Positions 57,256 through 64,000 of a DNA stretch of 64,000 nucleotides are shown here, piece by piece. The DNA is from Pantoea rwandensis. GTDB taxonomy: Bacteria; Pseudomonadota; Gammaproteobacteria; Enterobacterales; Enterobacteriaceae. The DNA lies in contig NZ_MLFR01000003.1 of the NCBI RefSeq assembly GCF_002095475.1, forward strand, positions 186,001 to 250,000. The letters run 5' to 3'. Numbering within the stretch: position 1 is the first letter of the stretch; the number at the start of each line of letters is the position of its first letter. The position numbers and the translations under genes were made by a program. Below the pieces are notes generated by a model. That model searched no databases and was not told where the DNA came from. It worked only from the letters and a program-made list of their open reading frames with translations.

Positions 57256-59079
57256 GTGGCAACATCGGCAGTGCTTAATCAGGAAATGCTGGCGCAGCAG
57301 GTATTACAAGATACCTTCGGCTACCAGCAATTTCGTCCCGGCCAGCAGAACATCATCGAAACCGCGCTTGCAGGGCGGGATTGCCTGGTCGTGATGCCAA
57401 CCGGCGGCGGCAAATCGCTGTGCTATCAGATCCCCGCGCTGGTGCGTGAAGGATTGACGCTGGTGGTCTCGCCGCTGATTTCACTGATGAAAGATCAGGT
57501 TGATCAGCTGTTGGCCAACGGCGTGGCAGCAGCGTGCCTTAACTCCACCCAGACGCGTGAGCAACAGCAACAGGTGTTTGCGGATTGCCGCACGGGCAAG
57601 CTGAAGCTGCTGTATATCGCCCCTGAGCGCCTGATGATGGACAACTTCCTCGACAGTCTGCATCAGTGGAACCCCGTGATGCTGGCGGTGGATGAAGCGC
57701 ACTGTATCTCGCAATGGGGCCATGATTTCCGCCCGGAATATGGCTCGATTGGCCAGCTGCGTCAGCACTTCCCGGAGCTGCCGGTGATGGCGCTGACCGC
57801 TACCGCCGATGAAACCACGCGTAATGACATCGCACATCTGTTGCAGATGGACGATCCGCTGATTCAAATCAGCAGCTTTGACCGTCCTAACATTCGCTAT
57901 ACGCTGGTAGAGAAATTTAAACCCACCGATCAGCTGCTGCGCTATGTGCAGGAACAGCGTGGCAAAAGCGGGATTATTTACTGTAACAGCCGCGCCAAGG
58001 TAGAAGACACCGCCGCACGTCTGCAAAGCCGCGGGCTGAGCGTTGGCGCCTATCATGCCGGTATCGAAAGCACGCAACGTGCCCATGTGCAGGAAGCCTT
58101 TCAGCGTGATGACCTGCAAATCGTGGTCGCCACCGTGGCGTTTGGTATGGGCATCAACAAACCGAATGTGCGCTTCGTGGTGCATTTCGACATTCCGCGC
58201 AATATCGAATCCTACTATCAGGAAACCGGTCGCGCAGGGCGTGATGGGCTGCCTGCCGAAGCCATGATGCTGTACGACCCAGCGGATATGGCGTGGCTGC
58301 GTAAATGCCTGGAAGAGAAAGCACCTGGCCCGCTGCAAGATATCGAACGCCACAAGCTCAATGCTATGGGTGCCTTCGCCGAAGCGCAAACTTGCCGTCG
58401 TCTGGTGCTGCTCAACTACTTCGGTGAAGGTCGCCAGCAGCCGTGTGGTAACTGCGATATCTGTTTGGATCCGCCGCGTCGCTATGATGGTTTAGTGGAG
58501 GCGCAGAAGGCGCTGTCCAGCATCTATCGCACTGGTCAGCGCTTTGGCATGGGCTATATTGTCGACGTACTGCGCGGCTCCACCAACCACCGTATCCGCG
58601 ACAATGGACACGACAAATTGCCGGTATACGGCATTGGCCGTGAGCAAAGCCAGGAACATTGGGTCAGCGTACTACGCCAGTTGATTCACCTTGGCATGGT
58701 GACGCAAAACATCGCCATGCACTCGGCATTACAGCTGACGGAAGCGGCGCGTCCTGTGTTACGTGCTGAAGTGCCACTGATGCTGGCGGTGCCGCGTATC
58801 GTAGCGGTCAAAAGCCGCAGCAGCTCACCAAAAGTACACAGTGGCAATTACGATCGCACGCTGTTTGGCAAGCTGCGTAAATTACGGAAAGCGATTGCCG
58901 ACGAAGAGAACATTCCACCGTATGTGGTATTTAACGATGCCACGTTGATTGAAATGGCGGAACAAATGCCGATTACCGCCTCAGAAATGCTGAGTGTAAA
59001 CGGTGTCGGTCATCGCAAGCTGGAACGTTTTGGTAAACCGTTCCTGGTGATGATCAAAGAACATGTCGATGAAGAGTAA
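57256..59079 (+). CDS. recQ: RecQ, ATP-dependent DNA helicase
   Basis: SF2 3'-5' helicase of the RecF pathway and of recombination control. GTG 57256 (607 residues; 609 in E. coli). Walker A TGGGKS at 49-54, DEAH box in [16 protein letters not shown], the aromatic-rich loop just after it, motif [19 protein letters not shown], and motif [12 protein letters not shown]. The zinc cluster has [24 protein letters not shown]. The C-terminal HRDC domain (about 530-607) is complete. 22 bases after pldA, and followed after 12 bases by rhtC. Confidence 0.97.
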   Translation: MATSAVLNQEMLAQQVLQDTFGYQQFRPGQQNIIETALAGRDCLVVMPTGGGKSLCYQIPALVREGLTLVVSPLISLMKDQVDQLLANGVAAACLNSTQTREQQQQVFADCRTGKLKLLYIAPERLMMDNFLDSLHQWNPVMLAVDEAHCISQWGHDFRPEYGSIGQLRQHFPELPVMALTATADETTRNDIAHLLQMDDPLIQISSFDRPNIRYTLVEKFKPTDQLLRYVQEQRGKSGIIYCNSRAKVEDTAARLQSRGLSVGAYHAGIESTQRAHVQEAFQRDDLQIVVATVAFGMGINKPNVRFVVHFDIPRNIESYYQETGRAGRDGLPAEAMMLYDPADMAWLRKCLEEKAPGPLQDIERHKLNAMGAFAEAQTCRRLVLLNYFGEGRQQPCGNCDICLDPPRRYDGLVEAQKALSSIYRTGQRFGMGYIVDVLRGSTNHRIRDNGHDKLPVYGIGREQSQEHWVSVLRQLIHLGMVTQNIAMHSALQLTEAARPVLRAEVPLMLAVPRIVAVKSRSSSPKVHSGNYDRTLFGKLRKLRKAIADEENIPPYVVFNDATLIEMAEQMPITASEMLSVNGVGHRKLERFGKPFLVMIKEHVDEE

Positions 59080-59091
59080 AGGAAATAAATC

Positions 59092-59715
59092 ATGTTGATG
59101 TTATTTGCTACCGTTGCGCTGGTGCATCTGGTTGCGCTGATGAGCCCAGGCCCCGATTTCTTCTTTGTTTCGCAAACTGCCGCCAGCCGTTCGCGCAAAG
59201 AGGCGATGATGGGCGTATTGGGCATTACGCTGGGGATCGTGATTTGGGCAGGCGTGGCGCTGATGGGTCTGCATCTGATCCTGCAAAAAATGGCGTGGTT
59301 GCATGAAATCATCATGGTGGGCGGTGGTCTGTATCTGCTGTGGATGGGCTGGCAGTTGCTGCGCTCAGCACGTCAGCAGCATAAAGCCCCGCAGGTTAAT
59401 GCGCCGGTGGTGGAACTGCCGAAGAGAGGCATGAGCTTCCTGAAAGGTTTCCTGACCAATCTGTCGAACCCGAAAGCCATTATCTACTTCGGCAGCGTGT
59501 TCTCACTGTTTGTGGGTAATGATGTTGGCGCGATGGAGCGTTGGGGTTTGTTCTTGCTGATTATCGGTGAAACTTTTGCCTGGTTTACGCTGGTGGCCGC
59601 CATCTTTGCGCTGCCGTGGATGCGTGACAAGTATCAGCGTATGGCGAAGTGGGTTGATGGGATGGCGGGCGTGCTATTCGCCGGATTCGGCATCCACCTG
59701 ATTATCTCTCGTTAA
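59092..59715 (+). CDS. rhtC: RhtC, threonine efflux protein
   Basis: A 207-residue LysE/RhtB-family exporter with about six membrane helices. The family start MSPGPDFFFVSQTAASRSRKEAM and the NPKAI motif (LTNLSNPKAIIYFGSVF) are present. E. coli RhtC exports threonine and, to a lesser extent, homoserine. It lies 12 bases after recQ and converges on rhtB, its paralogue. Confidence 0.93.
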   Translation: MLMLFATVALVHLVALMSPGPDFFFVSQTAASRSRKEAMMGVLGITLGIVIWAGVALMGLHLILQKMAWLHEIIMVGGGLYLLWMGWQLLRSARQQHKAPQVNAPVVELPKRGMSFLKGFLTNLSNPKAIIYFGSVFSLFVGNDVGAMERWGLFLLIIGETFAWFTLVAAIFALPWMRDKYQRMAKWVDGMAGVLFAGFGIHLIISR

Positions 59716-59805
59716 ATCGGGTTCGGCACCGGGCATTGCTGGCCCTCCTCACGTACTGCGTTTACGCTCCGAGGACTGTGCGGCTTGCCGGCACCCAACT
59801 GACTG

Positions 59806-59832
59806 CGCACCGACGGGTTTCCCCTCGGTGCG
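59806..59832. terminator. Bidirectional hairpin between rhtC and rhtB
   Basis: CGCACCGA (59806-59813) pairs with TCGGTGCG (59825-59832), and inside GGG-TTT-CCC forms a second stem, leaving one unpaired base on each side. It is between two converging genes. No long T-tract is present. Confidence 0.45.
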
Positions 59833-59849
59833 ACACGTTTCAAAGCGTC

Positions 59850-60473
59850 TCACGCCATTCGACGCGCACTCGCCAACAACGCACCCACTGCCATAAACAA
59901 TCCGCCGAAAGTCCGGTTTAGCACCTTCATCTGCTTTGGCCCCTTAATCCAGCCTGCGATGCGGGTTGCCAGCGTGGCATAACCAATCATCACAATAATA
60001 TCGACCACAATGGTGGTGACGCCGAGCACCAGATACTGTATGAGCTGCGGCTGGTGTGGCTGAATAAACTGCGGGAACAGCGCGGCCAGAAACACGATGC
60101 TTTTCGGGTTGGTGAGGTTCACCAGTATTGCGCGCTTAAATAAACGACGGCGCGGCATGGCTTTCGCGACTGCATCCAGATCAATGCCACCTGCGGAACG
60201 CCACTGCTGAATGCCCAGCCACACCAGATAAGCGGCACCCGCCCATTTCAGCACTTCGAACGCCATAAGCGATTGTGAAAACAGCGCGCCGAGACCCGCA
60301 CCCACCAGCACGATGTGAATCGCCAGGCCAAGTTGTAATCCGGTGATTGAAGCGGCCGCGCCGCGATAACCGTGGCTGATACCGGTGCTCATGGTGTTTA
60401 TCGCACCGGAACCGGGTGAAAGGCTGAGGATAGTTGTCGTCAGCAGATAGGTTAACCACCATTCAATGGTCAT
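59850..60473 (-). CDS. rhtB: RhtB, homoserine/homoserine lactone efflux protein
   Basis: A 207-residue LysE-family exporter close to E. coli RhtB ([56 protein letters not shown] at the end). I start at ATG 60473 ([11 protein letters not shown]); in-frame sequence upstream to 60545 is not conserved. Exports homoserine and its lactone. Diverges from pldB over about 100 bases. Confidence 0.94.
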   Translation of the reverse strand: MTIEWWLTYLLTTTILSLSPGSGAINTMSTGISHGYRGAAASITGLQLGLAIHIVLVGAGLGALFSQSLMAFEVLKWAGAAYLVWLGIQQWRSAGGIDLDAVAKAMPRRRLFKRAILVNLTNPKSIVFLAALFPQFIQPHQPQLIQYLVLGVTTIVVDIIVMIGYATLATRIAGWIKGPKQMKVLNRTFGGLFMAVGALLASARRMA

Positions 60474-60577
60474 GTGTGACATTCCCTGAAGTGAACGAAG
60501 TGTGACACAATACGCCAGAACATCGCGGTACGCTATGGCGCACAAAGGCGCGATGAGGCTTTTTTTCTGGGGGACGG

Positions 60578-61570
60578 ATGCAGCATCATAAACAGAGTTG
60601 GCTCGGGCGTGAGAGAGGCTTTTCTGCCTTTGCCACCGGACCGCTGCTCGACTTCTGGCGTCGACGTGAAGAGTGTGAATTCACCGGCGTTGGCAACCTG
60701 AAAATTCGCTATGTTCGTTTCACTTCACCGCAACATCGCCGTGTCATCCTGATTGTTCCTGGCCGCATCGAAAGCTATATCAAATACCCGGAACTGGCTT
60801 ACGATCTGTTTCACTGCGGTTATGACGTGGTCATCCTCGATCATCGCGGGCAAGGGCGCTCCGATCGCCTATTGGCCGATTCACATCGGGGACATGTGGT
60901 GGAGTTCAGCCACTACGTTGACGACTTAGAAACGCTGTATCTGAAAGAGATCGTCAGCAACCATTACCAGAAAAGGTATGTGCTGGCGCACTCAATGGGC
61001 GGCGCGATTTTAGCGCTGTTTCTGGCGCGTCAGCCGCAGGCGTTCCATGCCGCGGTGTTTTCGGCACCGATGTTCGGCATTGTGCTGCCGCTGCCCGACT
61101 GGATGGCGCACCCGATTTTGGACTGGGCGGAAAAATTGCCTGCGATTCGTGAGCGCTATGCGCTCGGCACCGGCCGCTGGCGCGCCAGTCCGTTTGGTAT
61201 TAATCGCCTGACTCACAGCCGGGAACGCTATCGGCGCAACCTGCGTTTTTACGCGGACGATCCCGGATTGCGTGTGGGCGGCCCAACTTACCATTGGGTA
61301 CGTGAGGGCGTGTATGCCGGACGCAGTATCATTAGCCAGGCGGCGAAAATCACCACGCCTGCGCTCGTGTTACAAGCCAGCGAAGACGATGTGGTGGATA
61401 ACCGCTCACAAGATATTTTTTGTACGGCGATGGCCGACGCAGGCCACCCCTGTGAAGGAACAAAGCCTTACGTGATTCAAGGCGCGCGTCACGAGATTTT
61501 GTTTGAAACAGACGCCATGCGCGCTGAAGCGCTCAACCTGGTGGTCGATTTCTTCGAACGCCACGTTTAA
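60578..61570 (+). CDS. pldB: PldB, lysophospholipase L2
   Basis: A 330-residue alpha/beta-hydrolase that cleaves lysophospholipids at the inner membrane. The nucleophile Ser lies in LAHSMGGAI (about residue 139), with the oxyanion and family stretch [36 protein letters not shown]. The acid Asp lies in ASEDDVVDN and the His in [15 protein letters not shown] before ATG 60578 fits a ribosome site. It is 31 bases before yigL. Confidence 0.95.
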   Translation: MQHHKQSWLGRERGFSAFATGPLLDFWRRREECEFTGVGNLKIRYVRFTSPQHRRVILIVPGRIESYIKYPELAYDLFHCGYDVVILDHRGQGRSDRLLADSHRGHVVEFSHYVDDLETLYLKEIVSNHYQKRYVLAHSMGGAILALFLARQPQAFHAAVFSAPMFGIVLPLPDWMAHPILDWAEKLPAIRERYALGTGRWRASPFGINRLTHSRERYRRNLRFYADDPGLRVGGPTYHWVREGVYAGRSIISQAAKITTPALVLQASEDDVVDNRSQDIFCTAMADAGHPCEGTKPYVIQGARHEILFETDAMRAEALNLVVDFFERHV

Positions 61571-61601
61571 TTTTTATCCGATATCAATACCAGAGGTTTA
61601 C

Positions 61602-62402
61602 ATGTACCAGATCGTTGCATCCGACTTGGATGGCACGCTGCTCTCGCCGGAACACCGCTTAACGCCGTTTGCTCGCACCACGCTGCAAGAGCTGGTCGCG
61701 CGTGATGTTCATTTTGTTTTTGCCACTGGGCGTCATTACATCGATGTCGGCCAGATGCGCGATAACCTTGGCATTCCGGCCTACATGATCACCTCCAACG
61801 GTGCCCGCGTACACAATGCCGAAGGTGAGTTGGTGTTTAGCCATAACCTTGACGGTGATATCGCCAGCGAACTGTATGGCCTGCAGTATCACGATGAGCA
61901 TATCCTGACGCACGTTTATCGCGACGATGAGTGGTACATGAGCCGCCACCGTCCCGAGGAGCAGGACTATTTCCGTGAATCGGTGTTCAACTATCAGGTT
62001 TATCAGCCGGGTATGCTGGAAACAGACGGTATCAGCAAGGTGTTCTTTACCTGTGAAGATCCTGAACGTCTGGCGCCGTTGGAACTGGCGATTGAAGCGC
62101 GCTGGGGCGATCGCGTAAACGTGAGTTTCTCGCTGCCAACGTGTCTCGAAGTGATGGCGGGCGGTGTATCGAAAGGGCATGCGCTGGAAGCGGTTTCTAA
62201 ACAGCTCGGACACTCGCTTAAAGCCTGCATCGCCTTTGGTGATGGCATGAATGATGTTGAGATGCTGAGTATGGCGGGGAAGGGCTGCATTATGCGTAAT
62301 GCGCAGCAGCGCTTGAAAGACACCTTGCCCACGCTGGAAGTGATTGGCAGCAACGCCGAAGACGCGGTACCCAACACATTACGTAAGCTGTTTCTTGCTT
62401 AA
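61602..62402 (+). CDS. yigL: YigL, HAD-family sugar/pyridoxal phosphatase
   Basis: A 266-residue Cof-type HAD IIB phosphatase; E. coli YigL dephosphorylates pyridoxal phosphate and sugar phosphates, and its mRNA is a target of the SgrS sRNA under glucose-phosphate stress. Motif I SDLDGTLLSP (Asp8, Asp10), motif II FATGRHY, Lys in GVSKGHALE and motif IV GDGMNDVEML. I start at ATG 61602, downstream of a longer frame that begins within pldB. In E. coli SgrS stabilises yigL through processing inside pldB, so pldB-yigL linkage matters here too. Confidence 0.94.
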   Translation: MYQIVASDLDGTLLSPEHRLTPFARTTLQELVARDVHFVFATGRHYIDVGQMRDNLGIPAYMITSNGARVHNAEGELVFSHNLDGDIASELYGLQYHDEHILTHVYRDDEWYMSRHRPEEQDYFRESVFNYQVYQPGMLETDGISKVFFTCEDPERLAPLELAIEARWGDRVNVSFSLPTCLEVMAGGVSKGHALEAVSKQLGHSLKACIAFGDGMNDVEMLSMAGKGCIMRNAQQRLKDTLPTLEVIGSNAEDAVPNTLRKLFLA

Positions 62403-62405
62403 ACG

Positions 62406-62433
62406 AATGGGCCGGTTAATCCGGCCCATTTTT
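62406..62433. terminator. Bidirectional terminator between yigL and glpT
   Basis: AATGGGCCGG (62406-62415) pairs with CCGGCCCATT (62421-62430) over TTAAT, followed by T to 62433. The stop codon of yigL is 4 bases before it and that of glpT 2 bases after. It serves rightward yigL best. Confidence 0.88.
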
Positions 62434-62434
62434 G

Positions 62435-63775
62435 TTATGCCATCTGCTTCTTATGCTTGTGCTCACTGACCATAGTGAGCAGCAGCAGAACTACCGCTAA
62501 CACCGATCCCGCAATCATCACCATGAAACCGCCATCCCAGCCGAAGTAATCCACGGTATAACCGACAATCGCACTGGCCGCCACCGATCCACCGAGATAG
62601 CCAAACAGGCCGGTAAAACCTGCTGCCGTGCCGGCCGCTTTCTTCGGCGCCAGCTCCAGCGCATGCAGGCCAATCAACATCACCGGACCATAGATCAGGA
62701 AGCCGATCACGATCATGCACAGCATATCGATGCCAGGATTGCCCGGCGGGTTGAGCCAGTAAACGATGGTAGCGATGGTCACCAACGTCATAAAGAACAC
62801 GCCGGTCGCACCGCGATTGCCCCTGAACACTTTGTCCGACATCCAACCGCACAGCAAGGTGCCAGGAATGCCTGCATATTCATAGAAGAAGTAAGCCCAG
62901 GAAGATTTATCCAGCGTGAAGTGCTTCACCTCTTTCAGGTAGGTCGGTGACCAGTCGAGGATGCCGTAACGCAGCAAGTAAACAAACACGTTTGCCAGCG
63001 CGATATACCACAGCAGCTTATTAGGCAGGATGTACTGCATGAAAATCTGCTTCGCCGTCAGCTCTTCTTCGTGATTCTCGCTGTAATCCGGCGGATAGTC
63101 GTTCTTATAGGCCTCAATCGGCGGTAAGCCACAGGACTGCGGCGTATCGCGCATCAGCGCAAACGCAATGATAGCGATGACGATGGCACCGAACGCTGGC
63201 ATGTAGAGTGCCGCTTTCCAGTCGTTAAACCACGCCATGCCCAGCAGGAACAGCAAGGGGGGAATGCCACCACCGACGTTATGCGCGCAGTTCCACACCG
63301 AGACAATCCCGCCGCGCTCTTTCTGCGACCACCAGTGCACCATGGTGCGTCCACATGGCGGCCAGCCCATGCCTTGGAACCAACCACACAAAAACAGCAG
63401 TACAAACATCACCATGATGCTGGAGGTGGCCCACGGCACAAAGCCCATAAAGAGCATGACGGCGGCGGCCAGAATCAGTCCAGCAGGTAAAAAGACGCGC
63501 GGATTTGAACGGTCAGAGACGGATCCCATGATGAACTTGGAGAAACCGTAAGCGATGGATATCCCTGAAAGTGCAAAGCCCAGATCGCCACGTGAGAAAC
63601 CCTGTTCAACTAAATAAGGTATCGCCAGGGCGAAGTTCTTGCGTACCAGGTAGTAAGCGGCATAGCCGAAGAAGATGCCGATGAAGATTTGCCAGCGTAG
63701 CCGACGATAGAGCGGATCAACACGATCATCAGCGACTTGCGGCTGATGAGGTGCCGGTTTGAAGATACTTAACAT
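62435..63775 (-). CDS. glpT: GlpT, glycerol-3-phosphate:phosphate antiporter
   Basis: MFS-type OPA-family antiporter (12 membrane helices, 446 residues) bringing in glycerol-3-phosphate, and also fosfomycin. I start at ATG 63775 ([13 protein letters not shown]), with GGAGG upstream; an extension to 63811 lacks homology. The family signature [19 protein letters not shown] holds the substrate Arg, and the second Arg lies in [21 protein letters not shown]. Almost identical to E. coli GlpT along the membrane parts. A CRP-like site is seen at 63904. Confidence 0.97.
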   Translation of the reverse strand: MLSIFKPAPHQPQVADDRVDPLYRRLRWQIFIGIFFGYAAYYLVRKNFALAIPYLVEQGFSRGDLGFALSGISIAYGFSKFIMGSVSDRSNPRVFLPAGLILAAAVMLFMGFVPWATSSIMVMFVLLFLCGWFQGMGWPPCGRTMVHWWSQKERGGIVSVWNCAHNVGGGIPPLLFLLGMAWFNDWKAALYMPAFGAIVIAIIAFALMRDTPQSCGLPPIEAYKNDYPPDYSENHEEELTAKQIFMQYILPNKLLWYIALANVFVYLLRYGILDWSPTYLKEVKHFTLDKSSWAYFFYEYAGIPGTLLCGWMSDKVFRGNRGATGVFFMTLVTIATIVYWLNPPGNPGIDMLCMIVIGFLIYGPVMLIGLHALELAPKKAAGTAAGFTGLFGYLGGSVAASAIVGYTVDYFGWDGGFMVMIAGSVLAVVLLLLTMVSEHKHKKQMA

Positions 63776-63903
63776 GAAGGTGGCCCTCCAGGGCGCAATA
63801 TTTTTATTCATTCCCAGCAGGTTGGGTCAAAGCCATCTGGCGTAAAAACAGAAAATCAAAGTTCCTTTTCGCGCACAGAATAGGGATAGTCACGCTGCGT
63901 TAC

Positions 63904-63919
63904 TGTGATGTGTGACACA
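63904..63919. promoter_or_regulatory. CRP-like site upstream of glpT
   Basis: TGTGA-TGTGTG-ACACA matches the CRP consensus TGTGA-N6-TCACA with one mismatch and is flanked by A/T-rich bases. It lies about 130 bases ahead of the glpT start. E. coli glpT is CRP-activated, so the site fits. A GlpR operator is expected, but I could not identify one surely. Confidence 0.6.
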
Positions 63920-64000
63920 TTTGTTACAGATTAATGACATTAAAGAGCGATATAAACCAGAAAATGTTGGAATTCGCGCATTAAGCGTCGGGGCTTTTGC

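Noticed and set aside
57481-58389. 302-codon leftward frame within recQ
   Set aside because: It is fully antisense to the helicase core of RecQ; high-GC codon bias gives such long mirrors, and no family is recognisable.
63776-64000. A GlpR operator in front of glpT
   Set aside because: Some partly symmetric A/T-rich stretches exist (for example near 63967), but none matches the GlpR consensus well enough to report.

Overview
The window is chromosomal DNA of an enterobacterium. Gene content, protein sequences and gene order follow Escherichia coli closely (bcs, yhj, rep-gppA-rhlB-trxA-rho, wec, argX-hisR-leuT-proM, hem-cyaA-dapF-xerC-uvrD-corA, pldA-recQ-rhtCB-pldB-yigL). The departures, such as no rffGH in the wec operon, no yifK or aslAB, no cyaY beside cyaA and a family of GTAGCGG palindromes, suggest the Erwiniaceae (Pantoea/Erwinia). 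The genus is an inference from memory. I see no prophage, insertion sequence or CRISPR array.

Layout. 1-8.5 kb: cellulose genes, bcsRQAB leftward (bcsB cut by the window edge) and bcsEFG rightward. 8.7-19.6 kb: the yhj block, with a GGDEF-EAL protein (hmsP), the C4-dicarboxylate carrier dctA, an inactive M16 peptidase homologue (yhjJ), an extra esterase, kdgK, the c-di-GMP phosphodiesterase pdeH and an AsmA-like protein. 19.6-27.1 kb: ppiC, rep, gppA, rhlB, trxA, rho. 27.3-38.2 kb: the enterobacterial common antigen operon wecA to wecG. 38.3-39.5 kb: four tRNA genes, an rtT-like repeat and the sRNA gene glmZ. 39.5-43.6 kb: hemCDXY leftward. 43.9-53.6 kb: cyaA, yifL, dapF-yigA-xerC-yigB, uvrD, corA. 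53.7-64 kb: abrB, rarD, yigI, pldA, recQ, rhtC, rhtB, pldB, yigL, glpT.

How the parts connect. The first 17 kb is rich in cyclic-di-GMP functions: cellulose synthase with PilZ domain (BcsA), c-di-GMP-binding BcsE, and two EAL proteins. pdeH carries a textbook sigma-28 promoter, tying c-di-GMP removal to flagellar expression. kdgK carries a perfect KdgR operator. glmZ has a sigma-54 promoter and three upstream GlrR-type TGTC-N10-GAC sites, which would place the amino-sugar sRNA under the GlrKR system. uvrD has a LexA box and cyaA a CRP site and a TTG start.

The main anomaly is three apparent single-base deletions that break otherwise conserved genes very near their 5' ends (bcsG, wecD, xerC). 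Each is repaired by adding one base to a short run. They may be sequence errors or real lesions; reads are needed to decide.
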